Assembly (NCBI GenBank): GCA_963722575.1
Contig: CAVRNR010000022.1
Location: 1,550,001-1,614,000 of the forward strand
DNA: 64,000 nt
Source: Fen-178 sp963722575
GTDB taxonomy: Bacteria; Acidobacteriota; Terriglobia; Bryobacterales; Bryobacteraceae
Reading direction: 5' to 3'
The notes beneath the pieces are model-generated. The model was given only the letters and a program-made list of their open reading frames with translations, was not told the DNA's origin and made no database searches. The position numbers were made by a program, and so were the translations under genes. Below are positions 59,419 to 64,000 of this stretch, one piece after another; the first letter of the stretch is position 1; the number at the start of each line of letters is the position of its first letter.

Positions 59419-61017
59419 ATGAAGATCTTTACGTTCGATACAACCCTCCGCGACGGTACGCAGGGCGAATCCGTCTCCTTCTCCGTGGATGACAAGCTTG
59501 TCATTGCGCAGAAACTGGATGAGGCTGGCATCGACTACATTGAGGGCGGCTGGCCCGGGTCCAATCCCAAGGACAAGGAGTTCTTCAGCCGCGCCGTGGT
59601 GGAGCTGAAGCTCGGGCACGCCAAGCTGACGGCCTTCGGCTCCACGCGGTTTGCCAAAAACTCCGTCGAGGAGGACCGCAACGTGCGCGCGCTGGCGGAA
59701 GCGGGCACGCCGGTGGTCTCGATCTTCGGGAAGACTTGGCACCTCCACGTGAAACGCGCCCTGGGCATCACCCCGGAGGAGAACCTCAAGCTCATTTCCG
59801 AAACCGTGAAGCACCTCAAGGACCGCGGCAAGGAAGTGGTCTACGACGCCGAGCATTTCTTCGACGGCTATGCCGCCAGCCCGGAGTACGCGGTCGAAAC
59901 GCTCGCGGCCGCGCGCCAGGCCGGCGCCGACGTGCTGTGCCTGTGCGACACCAACGGCGGCATGGTCACGGGGCGGCTGGCGGAGATCGTGGCCGTCGTG
60001 CGCAAGCGATTCGATGGCGTCATCGGCATCCACACGCACAACGATTCGGATATGGCGGTGGCCAACACCATCGCCGCGGTCGAGGCGGGCGCCACCCACG
60101 TGCAGGGCTGCATGAACGGCTACGGCGAGCGCTGCGGCAACGCCAACCTGGCCTCCGTCATCGCCAACCTCGAAATCAAACTGGGGCACGCCACCGTGGG
60201 GCCGGAGAACCTGGCCGGCCTGTCGTCGGTGTGCCGGTTCATCGCGGAGCGGGCCAACCTGCCGCTGCGCAACGATCAGCCGTTCGTCGGGAAGAGCGCG
60301 TTTGCCCACAAGGGCGGCGTGCACGTGAGCGCGGTCATGAAAGATTCCGCGACTTACGAGCACGTCTCTCCGGAGACCGTGGGCAACCGGCAGCGGGTGC
60401 TGGTCAGCGATCTGTCGGGCCGCGGCAATATTCTCTACAAGCTGAAGCAGCTTGGCCTGGCCGACCGCCTGAACGAGGAGGTGCGCGGCAGGCTGCTCGA
60501 GCGCATCAAGCAGATGGAACACGAAGGCTACGAGCTGGAGGCCGCCGAAGGGACGTTCGAGCTGCTGGCGCGCGAGGCCTTGCACCCGGATTTGCGCTTC
60601 TTTGAAGTCGAGAGCTACGACGTGGCCACGCGCGCTTTTGGCGCCGCTGCCTCGCGCACCACCGCGGCCGTCACCCTGCTCGTGGGCGACGAAGTGATAT
60701 CCGAGACCGCCATGGGGCACGGGCCTTTTAACGCGCTGCACCTGTGCTTGCGAAAGTGCCTGGCGAAGCTGTATCCACAGATCGCGGAGGTGCACCTCAA
60801 GGATTACAAGGTGCGGGTGCTCGATTCGTACAAGGGCACGGCGGCCAATGTGCGGGTGCTCATCGAGTGGAGCGATCAGCAAAAGAGCTGGTCGACCGTG
60901 GGCGTATCGGACAACGTCATCGAGGCGAGTTGGAGGGCGCTGGTGGACGCCATCCGGCTGGAGCTGATGCGGCTGACGGAGAAGGAATCGGGCACGGTAA
61001 TCGGGATAGCAAACTAG
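59419..61017 (+). CDS. cimA: (R)-citramalate synthase
   Basis: 532 residues of the citramalate/isopropylmalate synthase family. The start FTFDTTLRDGTQGESVSFSV, IEGGWPGSNPKDKEFF, the metal-binding IGIHTHNDSDMAVANTIAAV and the GNANLASVIANLEIK segment match the CimA type known from Geobacter and Leptospira. The C-terminal regulatory domain (AAVTLLVGDEVISETAMGHG, VGVSDNVIEASWRALVDAI) is complete. It condenses pyruvate and acetyl-CoA, giving a threonine-independent route to isoleucine. The leucine genes leuCD, needed for the next steps, are not in the window. A diverged copy of its 3' end lies at 63140. Confidence 0.93.
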   Translation: MKIFTFDTTLRDGTQGESVSFSVDDKLVIAQKLDEAGIDYIEGGWPGSNPKDKEFFSRAVVELKLGHAKLTAFGSTRFAKNSVEEDRNVRALAEAGTPVVSIFGKTWHLHVKRALGITPEENLKLISETVKHLKDRGKEVVYDAEHFFDGYAASPEYAVETLAAARQAGADVLCLCDTNGGMVTGRLAEIVAVVRKRFDGVIGIHTHNDSDMAVANTIAAVEAGATHVQGCMNGYGERCGNANLASVIANLEIKLGHATVGPENLAGLSSVCRFIAERANLPLRNDQPFVGKSAFAHKGGVHVSAVMKDSATYEHVSPETVGNRQRVLVSDLSGRGNILYKLKQLGLADRLNEEVRGRLLERIKQMEHEGYELEAAEGTFELLAREALHPDLRFFEVESYDVATRAFGAAASRTTAAVTLLVGDEVISETAMGHGPFNALHLCLRKCLAKLYPQIAEVHLKDYKVRVLDSYKGTAANVRVLIEWSDQQKSWSTVGVSDNVIEASWRALVDAIRLELMRLTEKESGTVIGIAN

Positions 61018-61161
61018 TCTCTCATTCTGTGCCCAGGACTGACGGCCCACGGCCCGCGCTGCTCGCCGGATACAGAAACCTGATAGCCTGCTAGATTCGT
61101 ACGGAGAGGAAGCGTGGTCCTCCCCGGCGTAAGCCGACCCAACGGGGACCAACCGGGGAGC

Positions 61162-62874
61162 ATGACAGATGAAATGCGGCCCCTCGCGGCCATCTCATAG
61201 ATTGCGACGGCGATTCTGGCCGCGTTCCTGTGTTTCACCCAGCTCGGCATGATGCTGAGCCTGCTGGCCGGGCGCTTCGGCATCGCGGCGGTGGCGCCCG
61301 TGGGGCTGGTTCTCGCACTCCTGCTCGGCGACCGGCTGGCGCGGCAGGCAGGGCTCGCGGGGCGCGCGCGGCTGTGGCCGGCAGGGCTGGCGCTGGGCGT
61401 GCTTGTAGGGTCGCTCGCGTTCGCGGCTTGGTATTTCGACCTGTCCTTTGACGGCGAGTGGTATCACCAGGCGGCGGTCTACGCCATCGCCCGAGACTGG
61501 AATCCACTGACCGACCCCATACGCTCGTTTCTCCCGCATCTCCAGCTCTGGGTGCGGCACTACGCCAAGGGGCCGTGGTATGTGGCGGCGGCTATCTACC
61601 AGACGACGGGGAACGTCGAGTGCGGCAAGTGCACGACGCTGATCGCGTGTGTGGCGATGGGCCTGGCCGTGTTCGCCGCCGGGCTCGACTGCGGTTGGCG
61701 GAGGAGGCGCGCGGCGGCGCTCGCGCTCGTGGTTGCGCTCAATCCCGTTGTGATGAGCGAACTGACCACCTACCTGGTGGACGGCATCATGGTTGGGTTC
61801 CTGGTCGTGGCGGTGGCGGCGATCTTCAGCGGATTACGCCGGCCGCACGCGGTCGTCGTCTGGGTTGGGGTCCTGGCGGCAATTGCCAGTATCAACGCCA
61901 AGTTCACTGGTCTGGTCTTCCTCTGCTTCGTCTTTGCGGCGGGCTGGCTTTGGTGTGCCATCCACCACCGCAGGTGGTTGCTACGCTATACCGGGTGGAC
62001 GGCGCTAGCGCTGCTCCTGGGCGCGGGGGTATTCGGCTACAACCCGTACGTGACCAACACGATCTACCGGCACCATCCCTTCTATCCCGTTCTCGGCACG
62101 GCGGCGTTCCCGAGCCTGACCCAGCAGGGGAACGAGGGCATCACGCGCTCTGAAACACCCAAAAACCTCCTGGGGCACAGCCGCTTTTACCGTTTGGCCT
62201 ATGCCACGTTTGGCCGCCCCAGTAACGCGCCCTATATCAACCAGCGGAACGCGCAACTGATGTGGCCGTTCGCGGCGCGGCCGGCCGACCTGATCTACTA
62301 CCGATACCATGAGACACGCGTGGCTGGTTTCGGTCCCTATTTCAGCGGGGCTCTGCTGCTCGCCTTTGGGCTGGGGATATAGTTGCTCTTCCAGCCGTCA
62401 CCAGCGCGCTGGGCCGCGGCCCTGGCGGCATTGATGATCGTTGCGTCGCTACTCGTCAGCCTGCACCTCTGGTGGCCGCGTTATGGGCCGCAACTCTGGC
62501 TGCTGCCAATTGTGCCTTTGGTCTTTGTCTTCCGGGTGGGGTGCCCGCGCTGAGCGCTCGGAGCCGCGTGGGTGCTGCTCGGGCTCCTCGTAGTGAACGC
62601 CGGCATCGTAGCCGCCGTCCGGATGACTTGGGAAACCAGCGCCACCCGCACCCTGCGGCGGCAGTTGACCGAGCTCAGCCAGCCGGGCACGGAGATCGAA
62701 GTCTCCTTCCGGTGGTTCGAGATTCCAGTCGCGGAGCGCTTGAAGGCTTGGGGCGTGCGATTCCAGACGAAGGGCCGCAACGAAATCCGCGACGGCAACG
62801 AACTGATGAGCGTGGTCGAGGGCTACCCAGGGGTAGTGCGATATCGGCGCCTGCCGGCGGGCGGTACGCGATGA
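61162..62874 (+). pseudogene. Polytopic membrane glycosyltransferase-like protein with three in-frame stops
   Basis: A single frame from ATG 61162 (GGGGAG just upstream) to TGA 62872-62874 keeps membrane-protein character over 570 codons but contains TAG at 61198-61200, TAG at 62380-62382 and TGA at 62551-62553. The part between (61201-62379) reads FDLSFDGEWYHQAAVYAIAR, NPLTDPIRSFLPHLQLWVRH and VMSELTTYLVDGIMVGFLVV, similar in style to ArnT-like transferases acting on lipid-linked sugars. All three stops could come from TGG by one G-to-A change. Function before decay is uncertain. Confidence 0.72.
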
Positions 62875-62880
62875 AGCCGC

Positions 62881-63139
62881 CTACCCTCCGTACCCCGGCG
62901 GCGCCAGCAGCGTCAGGGCGTCGGGGACGATGCGGATCTGGGTCGGCAGGCGGCCGGCGAACTCGCCGTCGATCTGGACATAGACGCAGCGATCCTGGGG
63001 GTCGGAAAGCGCCACGCGATCGGCCCTGAGCACCGTCACGGCTTTCATCGAGCTCAGGCGATTCAGCACGATCCCGGCAAAATGCTTCACATAACGCGCC
63101 GTGTGGCGGCCTTCGAAGAGCACCACCTCGAACGGGTCC
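62881..63139 (-). pseudogene. Diacylglycerol-kinase-family lipid kinase, C-terminal fragment
   Basis: From about 63139 to TAG 62881-62883 the minus strand encodes DPFEVVLFEGRHTARYVKHF, MKAVTVLRADRVALS and VYVQIDGEFAGRLPTQIRIV, the typical C-terminus of DagK/YegS-type lipid kinases. The catalytic N-terminal domain is missing; upstream, the open frame continues antisense through a cimA scrap, so the gene was cut by rearrangement at about 63139. Confidence 0.8.
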
Positions 63140-63262
63140 ACGGTGGGAGTGTCTGACAACGTCATCGAGGCGAGTTGGAAGGCTCTGGTGGGCGCAATAC
63201 GGCTGGAGTTGATGCGGCTGACCGAGAAGGACGGCTCCACCGCGCCAGCGGTGGAGGGTTAG
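63140..63262 (+). pseudogene. Duplicated 3' scrap of cimA
   Basis: Codons from 63140 read TVGVSDNVIEASWKALVGAI, RLELMRLTEKDG and end in TAG 63260-63262. This matches cimA 60895-61000 at both DNA and protein level, then diverges. It has no start codon and abuts the truncated lipid-kinase gene. Confidence 0.85.
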
Positions 63263-63280
63263 CAGTACCCAAAGCCGCTT

Positions 63281-64000
63281 TCAGGCTCTTTCCTCGACAG
63301 GTTCCGGCTTCGTCTCCATGAACCGGTAGCCGATGTGACTGTCGGTCAGCAGATATGCGGGTTCGGCCGGGTCGTCTTCGAGCTTCTTACGTAACTGGCG
63401 AACGAAAGTCCGCAGATATTCCAGCTCGCCGCCGTATTCCGGTCCCCAGACCGCATGCAGAAGGCGCGCGTGCGTAATCGGCAGGCCCGCATGCGCCATG
63501 AGATACCGCAGCAGGTCGAACTCTTTGGGCGTAAGGTGAACCGGCTCGCCGGCCTTCCGAACCAGCCTGCGAGCCGGATCGAGCTCGATGTTCCCAATGC
63601 GGATTAGCGCGTCGGGATCGACCTGGGAAGCCGACGAACGCCGCACCGCGGCCCGGATGCGCGCCGCCAGCTCGCGGATGTTGAATGGCTTGGTGATGTA
63701 ATCGTCCGCGCCGGCATCCAGCGCCGCGACCTTGTCGTCCTCGCTATCGCGCACCGTCAGCATGAGAATTCCCAGGCGCGGCAGGCTCCTGCGCATCTCG
63801 CGACACGCGCGGATGCCTCCGATCCCTGGCATGTTGATGTCCAACAGTACGGCATCGTATTTCTCTTCGCGCACAAGCTGCAGAGCCGCTTCGCCGTTCG
63901 CGGCCTCGTCCACTGTGAACCCCATGCCATGAAGCGTGTTGTGCAACGCGCGCCGGATGGAGCTCTCGTCGTCAACGATCAGAATTTTGCCGTGCGACGC
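63281..64000 (-). CDS. KdpE/OmpR-family response regulator (5' end at window edge)
   Basis: The frame is open to the last base, where the strand begins ASHGKILIVDDESSIRRALH, so only the first codon or two are missing. Receiver domain: acidic pair in LIVDDE, phospho-acceptor Asp in YDAVLLDINMPG, Thr in LMLTVRDSEDD and Lys in ITKPFNIREL. The C-terminal winged helix (LTPKEFDLLRYLMAHAGLPI, WGPEYGGELEYLRTFVRQLR, RFME) is most like KdpE, which controls potassium uptake genes, but neither kdp genes nor a sensor kinase are visible in the window. Confidence 0.92.
   Translation of the reverse strand, partial: ASHGKILIVDDESSIRRALHNTLHGMGFTVDEAANGEAALQLVREEKYDAVLLDINMPGIGGIRACREMRRSLPRLGILMLTVRDSEDDKVAALDAGADDYITKPFNIRELAARIRAAVRRSSASQVDPDALIRIGNIELDPARRLVRKAGEPVHLTPKEFDLLRYLMAHAGLPITHARLLHAVWGPEYGGELEYLRTFVRQLRKKLEDDPAEPAYLLTDSHIGYRFMETKPEPVEERA

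Noticed and set aside
58336..61152. Minus-strand open frame of 938 codons opposite ilvC and cimA
   Set aside because: It mirrors two complete, highly conserved genes and its translation is rich in Arg/His/Gly without domains; a GC-rich antisense shadow.
61198..62553. Stop-codon reassignment (TAG/TGA read as Trp)
   Set aside because: Conserved housekeeping genes in the window end in TAG, TGA and TAA at the expected length, so normal stops are in use; pseudogenisation is simpler.

Overview
The window is a GC-rich chromosomal segment whose gene content points to an Acidobacteriota genome of the Bryobacterales/Solibacter type. The main evidence is an acidobacterial VWFA-related protein (1153-2901), a beta-propeller protein ending in the 'Solibacter' C-terminal domain TIGR03437 (34359-36433), and several dispersed palindromic repeat families. 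I see no rRNA, tRNA, plasmid or phage genes. Species cannot be assigned from the sequence alone.

Layout. 1-5844: two GH2 glycosidases, the first cut by the window edge, flanking the VWFA-related secreted protein. 5852-8312: a DUF1697 gene that was decayed and then interrupted by an IS1634-type insertion sequence with recognisable terminal inverted repeats. 8312-21118 (minus strand): a 12.8 kb respiratory complex I operon, nuoA-C-D-E-F-G-H-J-K-L-M-N, without nuoB and nuoI, driven by a near-consensus promoter directly abutting the nuoA start codon. 21338-23604: an anti-sigma kinase/antagonist pair, an OsmC-like protein and an ECF sigma factor. 23611-25133: an exosortase and its EpsI partner. 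25188-27297: eroded genes (aminoglycoside-phosphotransferase-like, PIN toxin), duplicated gene scars and a rhodanese. 27301-29446: murA-murQ. 29593-33322: a C_GCAxxG_C_C protein, a ParD/ParE-like pair, a hypothetical protein, a quinone oxidoreductase and an Xaa-Pro aminopeptidase. 33373-36433: small hypothetical genes, a DUF4160-DUF2442 fusion and the frameshifted beta-propeller.

36785-47259 is a surface polysaccharide cluster: a Wzt-type ABC ATPase with a C-terminal sugar-binding domain, a methyltransferase carrying a long coiled coil, a two-domain glycosyltransferase, four GT2 enzymes and one GT4 enzyme. The Wzt plus methyltransferase/coiled-coil pair resembles the chain-terminating ruler logic known for ABC-exported O-antigens. 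47403-51670: alanine racemase and then rpoN-hpf-rapZ. 51805-55626: a GH36 enzyme and an ArnT/PMT-like membrane glycosyltransferase. 55694-61017: a branched-chain amino acid operon, ilvB-ilvN-ilvC-cimA, preceded by a leader peptide rich in Ile/Val codons and an attenuator hairpin. 61162-63262: a membrane protein gene with three in-frame stops, a truncated lipid-kinase gene and a duplicated 3' scrap of cimA. 63281-64000: a KdpE-like response regulator cut by the window edge.

Three themes stand out. First, many start codons lie 4-10 nt downstream of a -10-like hexamer, suggesting leaderless or nearly leaderless mRNAs. Second, at least five families of palindromic or inverted repeats are scattered between genes, one of them inside a glycosyltransferase reading frame. 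Third, there is an unusual load of recent gene decay by nonsense mutations, frameshifts, IS insertion and duplicated gene ends, confined to accessory genes.
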